From Lachnospiraceae bacterium (GTDB lineage: Bacteria > Bacillota > Clostridia > Lachnospirales > Lachnospiraceae), in the NCBI GenBank assembly GCA_902363835.1, contig CABJBM010000025.1:1-64000 (forward strand): a stretch of 64,000 bases of DNA, in the 5' to 3' direction. A program made the translations under genes and the position numbers. This document shows, piece after piece, positions 26,752 to 35,828 of the stretch. The notes under the pieces are model-generated. The model ran no database searches, had not been told where the DNA came from, and worked only from the letters and a program-made list of their open reading frames with translations. Every line of letters begins with the position of its first letter. The stretch's first letter is position 1.

Positions 26752-28311
26752 TTATTTGCCTTCCTTCCATGCCTTTACAGCAGCAAGAACCACACAGGCC
26801 AACAGCACACCGATCACGCAAGTAACTGCACCGGCCTTCCATATTCCACTTTTGTAAATTACAAAAAATGAATTCATATAAGGAGGTTTGATTTCTCCCA
26901 ACCGGCCTGAAATAATCATGTTACTTCCGGTAAATACCAAAAAGCCTAATGCACTTCCCAGCATCAACCCCTTTGCTCCCAAAGACAGGCCCCGGTATTT
27001 GTAATGATGGAGAAAAACAAGAATGATCTGCGCCGCTGCGATTAAAAGTAATGAGACAGGCAGAAGAAGAGCTACGGTCTTTGTATAATCCGCCTTCAGC
27101 CGTAGCCACCACGAGGCAAACGGCCATTTTAGTAAAGCCGTGTATTTCTCGTCAAGGCGCGCCATCAACAGATCAAGTCCGGCTTCCGCTTCTTTCGTCA
27201 TCGATACAGACTGCCCTTGTAAATATTTCTCAATATCGGCTTTTAATGGTTCTATTAAAACAGAAGTATCGGCCTTATAGCCCCCCTGCCTCAAATCATT
27301 TTCTACCTGCTGCCTGGCCGCTATAACCACCCTTTCGTAGGTGAGAGATTGGTCCATGACGTTGTTTGGGATATTTAACAGTGAAAATGAGATGGAAGTA
27401 TCCTTCCTAAGTTCATTATAGGCAAATGTATAATATCCTGTATCCGCTAATTTACTGAGAATGGCATTATTCTGAAATGCTCCGAACCAGCCTCCGCCAA
27501 TTAAACATAGTATTAAAGACAGAGCTGTTATGGCTGCTGTCAGAATATATTTCAAAAGCTTGCGCAGTTTACGATGGCTGTGACTGATTAATAATTTCTT
27601 ATGTATTGATATAACAAGTACGGCAACTATTGCAAATGCAGATGCGGCCAAACAAGCCCACATGATTTCATACCGGACCTTAAAGTGTTGCATCCTTGCA
27701 TCTGTATCTTTATATAAATATTCATAAGTCTGGGGAGGTGCCTTGTCTACAAGCTCAAGGATAGATATTACAGAGGAAGACTTCTCCGTATTCAGATCTT
27801 TTTTATCCTCTGGTTTTAATGTGCCAGAATTGCCCTCCGGTTCTGCCTCTGATCCTCCGTTACCCTGTATCCCTGCAGCCTCTGGTTCCTTAAGACCTTC
27901 TTCTGCCTTTTGTTTCTCAGGTTTCTTTGCGGAGGTGCTGCTTTCCTGCTGTCCCGTTTCAGCCTGTGAAGGGGCAGGCAAAGGTTCTGTTTCCGAAGCG
28001 GAGGATCTTCCTACCTCTACTAAATAACCGCTTTCCACTCCAGTCTGCACATTAGCATAAATTTCTGCAATGGCTGCCTGAGCCTGTTCCGCAGTCAATT
28101 CCACATCATCCTGAGCCAGATAGTTTTTTACCGATTTGATGTATTCCGGTTTGACTGCATAAATAATCCCGTCTTTCTCAAATTGCCCATTTACTGCGGA
28201 TATGACGGACTGCTCGTTTGCATTAATTGACCCAGCATGGGCTGTTTGGGCTACGCCGGCACTTATGATAAATGCTATTCCACAAATTATCCATCTTTTA
28301 TTCAATCTCAT
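26752..28311 (-). CDS. Uncharacterised exported multi-pass membrane protein of the capsule operon
   Basis: About 519 residues with no family I recognise. A signal peptide ends near AQTAHAGS, followed by a small helical domain (AEQAQAAIAEIYANVQTG). Next is a low-complexity linker rich in Glu, Pro, Ser and Gly (about 105-185). Membrane segments come near 220-240 and 260-282, then an extracytoplasmic region of about 130 residues, then three more near 415, 450 and 495. The start at 28311 is chosen because GGAGAG lies 6 bases before it and overlaps the alternative ATG at 28323. It sits first before cpsB with 1-base spacing, pointing to a role in polysaccharide export or its control. Confidence 0.75.
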   Translation of the reverse strand: MRLNKRWIICGIAFIISAGVAQTAHAGSINANEQSVISAVNGQFEKDGIIYAVKPEYIKSVKNYLAQDDVELTAEQAQAAIAEIYANVQTGVESGYLVEVGRSSASETEPLPAPSQAETGQQESSTSAKKPEKQKAEEGLKEPEAAGIQGNGGSEAEPEGNSGTLKPEDKKDLNTEKSSSVISILELVDKAPPQTYEYLYKDTDARMQHFKVRYEIMWACLAASAFAIVAVLVISIHKKLLISHSHRKLRKLLKYILTAAITALSLILCLIGGGWFGAFQNNAILSKLADTGYYTFAYNELRKDTSISFSLLNIPNNVMDQSLTYERVVIAARQQVENDLRQGGYKADTSVLIEPLKADIEKYLQGQSVSMTKEAEAGLDLLMARLDEKYTALLKWPFASWWLRLKADYTKTVALLLPVSLLLIAAAQIILVFLHHYKYRGLSLGAKGLMLGSALGFLVFTGSNMIISGRLGEIKPPYMNSFFVIYKSGIWKAGAVTCVIGVLLACVVLAAVKAWKEGK

Positions 28312-28332
28312 GCCGCTCTCCATATTTAAAAT

Positions 28333-28358
28333 AGGGCGGTTCCTGTGAGAGCCACCCT
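28333..28358 (-). terminator. Hairpin between cell-wall-binding gene and capsule-control genes
   Basis: AGGG-x-GGTTC (28333-28342) pairs with GAGCC-x-CCCT (28349-28358) around a 6-base loop, followed on the minus strand by ATTTTAAA. The short T-tract suggests partial termination, which would let some transcripts read into the capsule genes. Confidence 0.5.
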
Positions 28359-28390
28359 AAAAAGGAATAATACCAAAACAAATTTATTTA

Positions 28391-29272
28391 TTAGTTAACA
28401 GTAAAGGTATAATCGACTGTCTGCTGTCCACCGCTTAATACAACTGTAATTGTGTATGTACTTTGAACACCCCCCAGTAATGTATCAGGGGTAAGGCCTG
28501 CGTTTAAGGCTGCTTCCTTGATTTTATTCTTGATGTTATCAGCAGCAGTAATAGTTGTATCTTCAAATTGGACACTAGTCACACCGTTTGTATCAAGAAT
28601 TCCTGATAACACGTTTTCCGCCTCACCTAATACTTCTTTTAATGCAGCATCCGCCTGCTCAGCTTTAACAGTAACAGTAATATCTCTTTCTGCTATTGTA
28701 GTTGATACGAATGTATTCTCCGCATTAGCTGCTACAGTATCCTCCACAGCTTTCTGTACCTTTTCTTTTACAGTAGTGGTACTTGATCCGCTACTTCCAG
28801 ATCCACCGCCTGATCGGGAAAAGCCACTGCCGCCAGTAACAGCCTGGTTTCCGTTACCGCCAAAAGTCTGCAAAGCACCAACCGACGGTTTCCCGTTTGT
28901 TGTTCCATACTCGGTAAAGTTATACTCAACTCCACTTATCTTCATGGTGCCGGAAAACAGTGAACCGTCAGCATTCATGTAATATACTTTGTCATCGACT
29001 TTGATTAGACCCGTTTGCATAATTCCATTATATGCAAAGAAATACCACTTACTATCAGTATCCTTAAACCAGCCCTTCTGTGCATTGGCATTGGCATCAA
29101 AATGATACCATTTGCCCTCCTCCTGAAACCACTTGTTCGCCTGCCAGCTTCCATCTTGATTCTGATATCTCCAGTCGGTGCCGGACTGAACCCATGCTGC
29201 AGACGCTGGTAATGCACTGCCAACAGTGATTGCTGCGGCTAATGCTGCTACCATTAGCTTTTTCATCTTCAT
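28391..29272 (-). CDS. Secreted protein with choline-binding-type cell wall repeats
   Basis: A 293-residue exported protein. The signal peptide ends at ASAAWVQS. About four cell-wall-binding repeats follow (residues 27-115), seen as GSWQANKWFQEEGKWYHFD, GWFKDTDSKWYFFAYNG and GLIKVDDKVYYMNADG, with the Trp/Tyr spacing of the CW_binding_1 family. After a Gly/Ser-rich hinge (155-168) comes a C-terminal domain of about 120 residues that I do not recognise. Expected to be non-covalently attached to teichoic-acid or polysaccharide decorations. RBS AAAGGAG lies upstream. A hairpin separates it from the capsule-control genes. Confidence 0.85.
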   Translation of the reverse strand: MKMKKLMVAALAAAITVGSALPASAAWVQSGTDWRYQNQDGSWQANKWFQEEGKWYHFDANANAQKGWFKDTDSKWYFFAYNGIMQTGLIKVDDKVYYMNADGSLFSGTMKISGVEYNFTEYGTTNGKPSVGALQTFGGNGNQAVTGGSGFSRSGGGSGSSGSSTTTVKEKVQKAVEDTVAANAENTFVSTTIAERDITVTVKAEQADAALKEVLGEAENVLSGILDTNGVTSVQFEDTTITAADNIKNKIKEAALNAGLTPDTLLGGVQSTYTITVVLSGGQQTVDYTFTVN

Positions 29273-29623
29273 AATGTTTCTCCTTTCGCTATCCTACCTT
29301 CAATTTTGTTACAAAATAAATTGATGTATATATATTAACTCTTTTTTTGTAAGAATGCAAGGATTATACGTGTATAACGTGTTTTTAACATATGTTTTTA
29401 ACTATTTTTATCAATAATGCTGGTTTTTTATAGATCTTTTATGGTCTTTTAGTATCTATTTATATTGATAATTACTAAAGTAAATAGGAAAATTGCAACT
29501 TTTAAGTAAATTTAAAAAAGGAGTTTTTTTGAAATTACCCAGCTTTTTCTTGTATATCTTTACATTTCTTTATATTATCACATATAACGTGTTTTTTTGT
29601 AACGATGCTTTTATAATATCACA
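29273..29623. other. AT-rich regulatory intergenic region with a dyad and a repeated 14-mer
   Basis: Upstream of the cell-wall-binding gene. It holds a perfect dyad TTATAC-GT-GTATAA (29364-29377), and TATAACGTGTTTTT occurs twice (29373-29386 and 29583-29596). A weak -35/-10 pair (TTGCAT, 17 bases, TAATAT) is visible on the minus strand. These are candidate regulator sites; no gene is seen. Confidence 0.45.
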
Positions 29624-30211
29624 TCACTTTTTCTCTTTAAGATGTCTTCTGATTTTTCCTAAAAGTTTCACAGATATAAATAATAAATACCCTATTACCG
29701 TCCCTATTACATTCATTACAACATCATCTACCTGCATATGACCACGCTGGGAAAGAAACTGAGCATACTCAAGATTAACCGAAAAGAAAAAGCCCAACGG
29801 AATACAGCAAAAAATATTTTCTGCGGGTTTAAGAATGCTTGGAAGAAGAAGGCCGAATGGGATCATCATCAAGATATTTTCGATTACATAGGCTTTGCTC
29901 TGTATGCTGCCTTGCCATGTTTCTCCCAAGATTAAGCTGACCGTGCTCCTTGAGCCTGGGGGGCGGGAAAAGTAGGTTTGCTGTAGTAATGTATATATGT
30001 ATGCGACAAACAATCCCAGGCAAATTATCTTAATTGTGGATATGAGTAGGCATCTTCTGAGTTGGTACCATAATCCATTTATTATTACAAGAGCGATAAT
30101 CAGTATTACGCCACATATTAGCCCTTGGGGAAAGTATAAAAGCGGTTCTATCATATCTTGTGCTATAATTTTATATAATATTTTATTTATCATGTCTTCA
30201 TTCGTAACCAT
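29624..30211 (-). CDS. VanZ-like membrane protein
   Basis: About 195 residues with four to five membrane segments (GVILIIALVIINGLWY, IKIICLGLFVAYIYTL, LMMIPFGLLLPSI, GTVIGYLLFISVKLL). The VanZ pattern is clear: ENILMMIPFGLLLPSIL, EYAQFLSQRGHMQVDDVVMN. VanZ relatives are linked to low-level glycopeptide tolerance, but many are of unknown function, often in cell-surface gene sets. The ATG at 30211 has AAAGGA 8 bases upstream and is preferred over the one at 30229. Confidence 0.85.
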   Translation of the reverse strand: MVTNEDMINKILYKIIAQDMIEPLLYFPQGLICGVILIIALVIINGLWYQLRRCLLISTIKIICLGLFVAYIYTLLQQTYFSRPPGSRSTVSLILGETWQGSIQSKAYVIENILMMIPFGLLLPSILKPAENIFCCIPLGFFFSVNLEYAQFLSQRGHMQVDDVVMNVIGTVIGYLLFISVKLLGKIRRHLKEKK

Positions 30212-30558
30212 AAAATAGATCCTTTCCATGCCCCGTTGATTTAATAATATTTATTCAGCATCCTTTTAGAATAAATATATCCAATACATATTCTCGATTA
30301 AACTTCAAATCGTTCGTATCTTTTCTAACAACTTTTTATAGATATTTATAATTGCCCCATATTATATCTATAAAAAAATAGATTATTTTTTGAAAGACGG
30401 CATTTTTTTAATGATGTTCTTTCTTCTACAGCACGATCATCATAGGAATCTATCATCCAATAATATCATTAAACTTTTTCCCTTCAAAAACGCATCTAAA
30501 GACGTCTTCAAACCTTCTATTGAACACATAAATTAGTTAACATCGTAAGCGTCAAATA
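30212..30558. other. AT-rich intergenic segment
   Basis: About 350 bases between vanZ and the ISL3 relic. It is very AT-rich and no gene is seen. The right part, from about 30559 (GGTTCTTTCCAGAG), may be the end of the ISL3-type element. Confidence 0.35.
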
Positions 30559-30572
30559 GGTTCTTTCCAGAG

Positions 30573-30770
30573 TTAGTTGATTTGATAATAATATTCATTG
30601 AGAAGCAGCTTTGCTTTTAATAGCAAAAAGCTGTTTCTCCCATACATAATTCGTTTGATCAGTTTGATTTTATTCACACTTCCTTCAGCCAACCCATTAT
30701 TATATTCAAAATCTACACCATTTTTTACTGCTGTAATATCATGCTTCAAACCATTAATATATATATCCAC
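30573..30770 (-). pseudogene. ISL3-family transposase, C-terminal relic
   Basis: The last 60 codons of an ISL3-type transposase: NNGLAEGSVNKIKLIKRIMYGRNSFLLLKAKLL, shown here in parts as NGLAEGSVNKIK and KRIMYGRNSF, the conserved end of the DDE domain of this family. Everything upstream has been lost and replaced by an IS21-type fragment. Confidence 0.75.
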
Positions 30771-30874
30771 CTCCTCAATTGAATATACCGGTGCGATGAA
30801 ATCGCCAGTCCGGAGGACTGGAAATCAGTAGTCCGGACTAGAAAATCACTGATTGACGCATTATTTATGCGAGT

Positions 30875-31537
30875 TTACTCGCTTAATGCCGGATCCATCC
30901 CATACACTTCCCTCATGGATCTATAGTTAGAGGAATCAGTGGGTACGATATTGATTTTGTAGGCATCATGCTTAATTCGATCCAGGATGGCCTCAGCAAG
31001 AGGACTGTCGTCACCACCAAGCTGGTCATACCAACCGTTGGAATCGTATTGGGAGCAGAAGATGGTTGATTATTTCTTCCGTCTGCGGTGCAGGAGTTCC
31101 AAGATGTCATGCTGCTCGGTCTCTGTCGGCTTAAGAAGTAGCCATTCATCAATAATGAGCAGAACAGGGTTTGCGTATTTGACCTGGACACGCTTATAGC
31201 TGCCATCACTACGAGCCATCTCTAGTTCAAGGAGCAGGTCAGGGAGCCGGATATATTTTGTTTTGTAACGCTGTTTGCAGGCTTCCATTCCGAATACGCG
31301 GGCCAGGTAGGTTTTCCCGCTTCCAGTGGCTCCTGTAATAAAGAGATTGCGGTGTTCCGCGATGTACTCACAGGTAGAAAGTCGCTCAATAAGATTCTTA
31401 TTCAGCTTTCGCTCGGAAGTATAGTTAATATCTGCGATATAAGCATCTGCCTGGTCAAACCCGGCATTCTGGATCAGCCTCTTTAAGCTGTTGCTCTTGC
31501 GGTTACTGTATTCAATATCGACCAACATGCCGAAGCG
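30875..31537 (-). pseudogene. IS21-type istB relic with in-frame stop and lost N-terminus
   Basis: ATP-binding helper protein of an IS21-type element. Walker A is FITGATGSGKTYLARVFG, Walker B PVLLIIDEW. An in-frame TAA at 31070-31072 falls after ELLHRRRKK. The same frame then continues as STIFCSQYDSNGWYDQL to EVYGMDPALSE and its natural stop at 30875. The first 40 or so codons are missing: the frame joins at RFGMLVDIEYS, exactly where the neighbouring IS21 remnant begins. A different IstB lineage from the one at 31840-32676. Confidence 0.85.
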
Positions 31538-31646
31538 ATGTGATTGTCAATAAAAAAGTCCCAAAAATGGCGGAGAAAATTCCCCACTTTATTTATCTGG
31601 GGAAAAGCACCGCTATTGATGCCTTTCCCAGTTTTTAACTATCGTT

Positions 31647-31889
31647 TTAAGCCATGGGCAAGATGTCATGCCATAATTCATAATCAGGAATTGCGATATC
31701 ATTCTTCATAAGCAATAATTCCAGCTCTTTATTACGCTGCTTGAGCAGTTCAGTTTTCCTTTGCTCATCATCAAGCATATCTCTCAGTATATCTGCTGCT
31801 TCTATCGCTTCGTTTCGTGTCGGCCTGTTTTCCTGCATCTCATAAATCCCCACTTTCTTGAGTTTCTTCCATTTCGATTGGACACTCAT
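31647..31889 (-). CDS. Small IS21-associated protein
   Basis: An 80-residue, mostly helical, charged protein (LRDMLDDEQRKTELLKQR, then PDYELWHDILPMA). It overlaps the end of istB by about 50 bases and stays within the element. Similar short ORFs follow istB in some clostridial IS21 elements; role unknown. A small hairpin (CCCCA/TGGGG near 31594-31614) follows. Confidence 0.5.
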   Translation of the reverse strand: MSVQSKWKKLKKVGIYEMQENRPTRNEAIEAADILRDMLDDEQRKTELLKQRNKELELLLMKNDIAIPDYELWHDILPMA

Positions 31890-32676
31890 TTGTTACATTT
31901 TCTAAGCTTTCTTTTTTCGGCCTGCCCCGCCGTTTCACAGCACTGATCCGTTCCCGTTCTTTCATCCGGTAGCTTTCACCTTCTATGGTTATAAAGCTGC
32001 AGTGATGCACAAAACGGTCAAGGATAGCTGTTGCCAGCACCGGATCAAAAAGAATGCTCCCCCATTCATCAAACTGTTTATTGGACGTGATGATGGTAGA
32101 GGCTGTCTCGTATCTTTTGGAGATCACTTCATAAAGGTCGTCCACATTTGTCTGGCCCAGCTTCTTGAGACCAAACTCATCGATCACCAGCAGATCCGGT
32201 GAAATGTATTTCTTCAGTTTCTGCCGGAAAGAGTTGTCCGCACGGGATATATATAAATCCTCCATCATCTCCGAAAGCGTGGTGAATAGCACCGTGTACC
32301 CCTGTTCAATGGCTTTGATGCCAAGTGCGATGGAGAGATGGGTCTTACCGGTTCCGGGAAGTCCGATAAAAGCTATATTTTCTTTTTTCCGGATAAACTC
32401 GCAGGTTCCAAGCGCATAGATGACCTGACGGTTTAGGCAGGGCTGCCATGAAAAGTTGAATTCTTCCATTGTTTTATGCTGCGGCATGCGCGAACGCTTC
32501 ATCCGATCGTTACGTCTGTTTCTTGAGCGGTTAAGACTTTCATCATTTATGAGCAGTTCAAGAAATTCGATATAGGACATCTGCTCCTTTGCTGCCTGTT
32601 CTGCCCGCATATCCGCTGTTTGGAGAATTCCGGCAAGATGGAGCTTTTTCATCTTTTCCTGTAATGAATCATTCAT
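31840..32676 (-). CDS. istB: IS21 family transposition helper ATPase
   Basis: AAA+ ATPase that assists the IstA transposase and gives target selection. It has an N-terminal helical domain (MKKLHLAGILQTADMRAEQA), Walker A FIGLPGTGKTHLSIALG (near residue 105), Walker B LLVIDEFGLKK, and TIITSNKQFDEWG with the sensor region. 278 residues is a full length. It overlaps istA by 8 bases. The gene looks intact, but the element lacks a functional IstA, so it cannot move by itself. Confidence 0.9.
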   Translation of the reverse strand: MNDSLQEKMKKLHLAGILQTADMRAEQAAKEQMSYIEFLELLINDESLNRSRNRRNDRMKRSRMPQHKTMEEFNFSWQPCLNRQVIYALGTCEFIRKKENIAFIGLPGTGKTHLSIALGIKAIEQGYTVLFTTLSEMMEDLYISRADNSFRQKLKKYISPDLLVIDEFGLKKLGQTNVDDLYEVISKRYETASTIITSNKQFDEWGSILFDPVLATAILDRFVHHCSFITIEGESYRMKERERISAVKRRGRPKKESLENVTNECPIEMEETQESGDL

Positions 32677-33136
32677 GACTGATCACCCCCAGTCCTGTCA
32701 TTTGACGGTAATCCGACAGTTTCCTGATTTTGCTTCTTCCTTCCATGGACAGTTCCTGTTCATCCTCCAGCGGAAGATTGTACAGACCGCTTTCACAGAT
32801 CCTTTTTACTGCCCGGTAGGTAATGTTTCCATAATGGCATGCCCTTTGGCAGGCCTTGTCTACGGCATCCTCCCCATATTTTTTTCGGAGTGCCAGGATA
32901 CCGGAAATGCTCCGGTAATGATGGCACTGGTACATATCCGTATCCTTAAATGCTTCCAGAAATGCCAGCGCGCCTGTCCCCACCTCCGCCATTTTTTCGC
33001 GGTAGCTTGATAAAAGCTCCTCCCGTGTTATTGTTTTGGTAGATGGGTAATGACTCTTATCCGTCACATGTTCGCCCTTTGCATTCCCGCACAGACTGTG
33101 GAGGGCGATCTCTTTTCCGGCATGGTAGATTTTCAA
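32669..33136 (-). pseudogene. IS21 istA transposase, C-terminal fragment
   Basis: Only about 155 of roughly 500 codons remain, corresponding to the part after the DDE catalytic core (KIYHAGKEIALHSLCGN, then TDMYQCHHYRSISGILALRK). The integrase core and DNA-binding domain are absent. The frame stays open upstream to about 33190 but loses similarity. Its loss shows that this IS21 copy is dead. Confidence 0.75.
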
Positions 33137-33228
33137 TAAATGATTTAAGGCATTTACAATAATCTTTAAAAGATGGTGGGATTTAGTCTTGCACTGGAAT
33201 TTACTTTTTCAAGTCAGCCTTAGGGAAA

Positions 33229-33597
33229 TCAGCTATGCTGATTTCGCAGCTCGCACCATAGCTCCCCATTATATTGCAATAGCATGTCCATATAAACTTT
33301 TAGCATTCTCTTCTTCTCTGGTGATAAACACTGGTACGATCCGATCAGATCCTCAAAATCCTCACCGTACTCTGAAGCTTGCTTTTCCAGCAAATCCGCT
33401 ATCGTCACATCCAACGCATCACAAATTGTCAGCACCGTATAAATATATGGTTTCGTTTCTCCTCTCATCAGGCAACTCAAACTGGAGGTTGACATCCCTG
33501 TGGCTTTTGCCAAAGCATATTGTGTTATATTTTTATTTTGACAAATTGTCCTCAGCTTGGCAAGCATGACTTGATAGTCTTCATCTGGGTTGTACAT
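33229..33597 (-). CDS. XRE family helix-turn-helix regulator
   Basis: A 122-residue DNA-binding protein. The XRE/Cro-type domain spans about residues 12-70 (NITQYALAKATGMSTSSLSC as recognition region, then MRGETKPYIYTVLTICDALD). The C-terminal 50 residues are helical (SPEKKRMLKVYMDMLL). RBS GGAGAG lies 11 bases before the ATG. It sits between the IS21 remnant and the truncated end of the polysaccharide operon, so it may have arrived with mobile DNA or be a resident regulator. Confidence 0.8.
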   Translation of the reverse strand: MYNPDEDYQVMLAKLRTICQNKNITQYALAKATGMSTSSLSCLMRGETKPYIYTVLTICDALDVTIADLLEKQASEYGEDFEDLIGSYQCLSPEKKRMLKVYMDMLLQYNGELWCELRNQHS

Positions 33598-33985
33598 ATG
33601 TATATCTCTCCAGTTTCACTTAATCATTTCCTTTGTCCTTCTATTTATATATACAAATACAGCATGAAAAAGTAACGCATGTATAAAAAATACAATATTA
33701 TGTGGCAGGTACCACAGGAATCGTCTGAAAAGAAGCGAAAAATTCTCTATTTTAAGGCTTTTTGACACTTTGTGGATAACTCGTTCCACTGAGCCTTTAC
33801 ATTTAGGCAGAGACAACTGTTATCAACATACAAACGGAACTGCTATTTAAAATAAGTACCAAGGGGGTAGTATGCCCATTTTTGCCAGTGTAGGTGAACG
33901 GAGAACACTCCTTACAGTGGAAAGCAGCAGCAAGAACGCATAATGAAGTTTCAAAAGCATCACTCTGGTTCTGTATCTCAAAGGA
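33598..33985. other. Segment between XRE gene and truncated epimerase, no convincing gene
   Basis: About 390 bases. A 66-codon open frame at 33616-33816 has no recognisable domain and poor codon character. The DNA is probably the scar between the mobile region and the polysaccharide operon. Confidence 0.4.
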
Positions 33986-34069
33986 TCAGCTATTAAAAAT
34001 CGAGAACTTCACGGATTCAGGTAAAGGAGTTCCCATGGCTCCAGTACCACTAAGTACAAGTATATCCAT
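33986..34069 (-). pseudogene. Truncated NAD-dependent epimerase/dehydratase (N-terminal stub)
   Basis: Beginning 10 bases after the MenD-like stop, ATG encodes MDILVLSGTGAMGTPL, the start of an atypical extended-SDR Rossmann fold (ILVLGGTGAMG-type). After about 17 codons the sequence loses all similarity and stops at 33986. The remaining 280 or so codons have been deleted, presumably by the events that placed the IS debris at 30.5-33.2 kb. AGGGGGA precedes the ATG. Too short for automatic gene callers. Confidence 0.7.
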
Positions 34070-34078
34070 ATATCCCCC

Positions 34079-35824
34079 TTACTTTATTATTCTCTTAATA
34101 CCTTGCTTTAAACTCTTATAGTTAGATTCACCGATTATATTTTTAACTGCTGTTTTCATTCTCCTAGATTTATCGCCAATAAGATTGGCTACTAAGTCAA
34201 TTGATTTTTCTTCATCTTCCACAGTAACAAAAGATTCCAAGACTATGGCATGATCATAGTTTTCCGGACAAACAAAGTATTCTAAATGATCAAGGAATTC
34301 CTTCTTTGATGCTGCACGTAAATATTTACAGCCAAAGTCCTCAACATAATGTTTAACTACATCACTATTTAACTGACTATAATGGCCTCCTGCGGCAACA
34401 TAAACTGCCTCATCGACATGCAATCCGTGAGATATCTTATTTCCCAAAGTAAAGTTTCCGCGCATTTCCAATCCAACACCGTTGTTGACTAAAAGGATTC
34501 TAACATTTGATGGAAAATGTCTATTTCCAAATACGCTTAGATCATAAAAGAAAGCAAGATCCCCCAACACGCAAAAGTATAATTTATGAGGATTTGCCAA
34601 AGCAGCACCAACAATAGTTGAGATACTTCCGTCAATTCCAAATCCTCCCGTATTCGAAAAAACCAAAACGTTATTTTTTGTGTCGTAGTAATTCCAAGTT
34701 CTTAAGCTGTTTCTAATTCCCAAATGCAAAACACAATCATCCGGAAGTTTTGAGGACGCCACGCTTGCCATCCAAAGATTTGAAAATGGTAATTCAGGAA
34801 TATTGTTATACAATTGTTTTGCTTCATCCAAACACACATCCAACAAGGTATTTTGAGCTGTATCCTTAGCAGAATAGGCATTGAAGAAATCTATTTCTTC
34901 CATAGCAAAAACACTTCTAAGTTTTCGGAATGAATCTCTCAATTCGCCATCTGGATTAACTCTCCAAACCTGTTTTGAATTGACATTGAAATCCGATCCG
35001 GTAACATCACCTATATGAATCATAATATCAACATCCTGGAAAGAAGCTTTCCAATGCCCTTGCGTGGACATTAGCCCAGCAAAAATTCGATACTTGCCTT
35101 TATAATTGCTGGTATGATCGCACAAGACAACTGCATTATGGTTTTCACAGAACATATCAACTGCAGCCGTTAGCTCTTTACTCCAAGGTTTATGATTACC
35201 TACCATTATGGCTATTTTGCCTTCCATTTTAGGCAGAGAATCTCCATATGTATATCTACGAATAGTTCTCACAGGGGGAATAGTCTCAACTGTATTTTGG
35301 CTATACATGGTTTCCAAATTAATATGTGCTGGTCCTCCACCATTTCTGAACAATTCTAAAATAGCCTTATTAGCTGCTATTACACACTGCCATTCTCCGA
35401 TTTCATCAAAAATCATAGGCATCTGAACACTAATATTCGCGATGTCATTCGGCAGTTGAGTCCTATCTGTTACTTGATCAAAGTTGTGTCCAATATAGGC
35501 ATTTCTTCTAGATGATGTTATCACCAATAAAGGAAGCTTTCTATAGTATGCCTCAGTTAATGCAGGAAAATAGTTTCTAGATGCAGTTGCTCCAGTACAA
35601 CTCAGAACAACTGGTTCCCCGCTTTCAGCTGCCATACCGCACGCCATATACGCTGCAACTCTTTCTTCCGGTGCAGAATAGATTTCAAAAAAAGGATCTC
35701 CTTGTAAACTAGCAACAAAGCACGCATTTGTAGTTCCCGGACTCGCGATAATCTTTTTTATATTATTCTCTTTTAATAATTGAATTATTATCTGTGCGTT
35801 ACGCTCATCAGTATAAAGGCTCAT
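34079..35824 (-). CDS. MenD-like thiamine diphosphate-dependent enzyme (copy 1)
   Basis: 581-residue three-domain ThDP enzyme. N-terminal Pyr domain: IIASPGTTNACFV, catalytic Glu in YSAPEERVAAYMACG (near residue 55), SCTGATASRNYFPALTEA. The C-terminal PP domain has SNTGGFGIDGSISTIVG and the ThDP/Mg site GDLAFFYDLSVFGNRH followed by LLVNNGVG. The architecture is that of menaquinone enzyme MenD (SEPHCHC synthase), but no other men gene is present and the Arg of MenD's NRGxxGIDG is Thr here. It lies inside a polysaccharide operon, after a pyruvyltransferase and before a broken epimerase. Likely makes or attaches a keto-acid-derived unit on a sugar; substrate unknown. Confidence 0.82.
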   Translation of the reverse strand: MSLYTDERNAQIIIQLLKENNIKKIIASPGTTNACFVASLQGDPFFEIYSAPEERVAAYMACGMAAESGEPVVLSCTGATASRNYFPALTEAYYRKLPLLVITSSRRNAYIGHNFDQVTDRTQLPNDIANISVQMPMIFDEIGEWQCVIAANKAILELFRNGGGPAHINLETMYSQNTVETIPPVRTIRRYTYGDSLPKMEGKIAIMVGNHKPWSKELTAAVDMFCENHNAVVLCDHTSNYKGKYRIFAGLMSTQGHWKASFQDVDIMIHIGDVTGSDFNVNSKQVWRVNPDGELRDSFRKLRSVFAMEEIDFFNAYSAKDTAQNTLLDVCLDEAKQLYNNIPELPFSNLWMASVASSKLPDDCVLHLGIRNSLRTWNYYDTKNNVLVFSNTGGFGIDGSISTIVGAALANPHKLYFCVLGDLAFFYDLSVFGNRHFPSNVRILLVNNGVGLEMRGNFTLGNKISHGLHVDEAVYVAAGGHYSQLNSDVVKHYVEDFGCKYLRAASKKEFLDHLEYFVCPENYDHAIVLESFVTVEDEEKSIDLVANLIGDKSRRMKTAVKNIIGESNYKSLKQGIKRIIK

Positions 35825-35828
35825 TTAA

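Larger units (their letters stand above)
31540..33190 (-). mobile_element. IS21-family element remnant (5'-truncated istA, istB, small ORF)
   Basis: Contains the 3' end of istA, a complete istB and a small downstream ORF, all on the minus strand. The right-hand boundary near 31540, after TTGTCAATAAAAAAGTCCC, abuts a broken istB of another element, so this one probably inserted there. The other end is lost with most of istA near 33190; I found no matching inverted repeat. Confidence 0.7.

Noticed and set aside
30913..31209. 98-codon open frame on minus overlapping the istB relic
   Set aside because: The istB frame through the same DNA reads as a conserved protein end (STIFCSQYDSNGWYDQL), so this is a shadow.
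33616..33816. 66-codon open frame on minus upstream of the XRE gene
   Set aside because: No domain, no good RBS, basic low-complexity text in AT-rich scar DNA; not supported as a gene.
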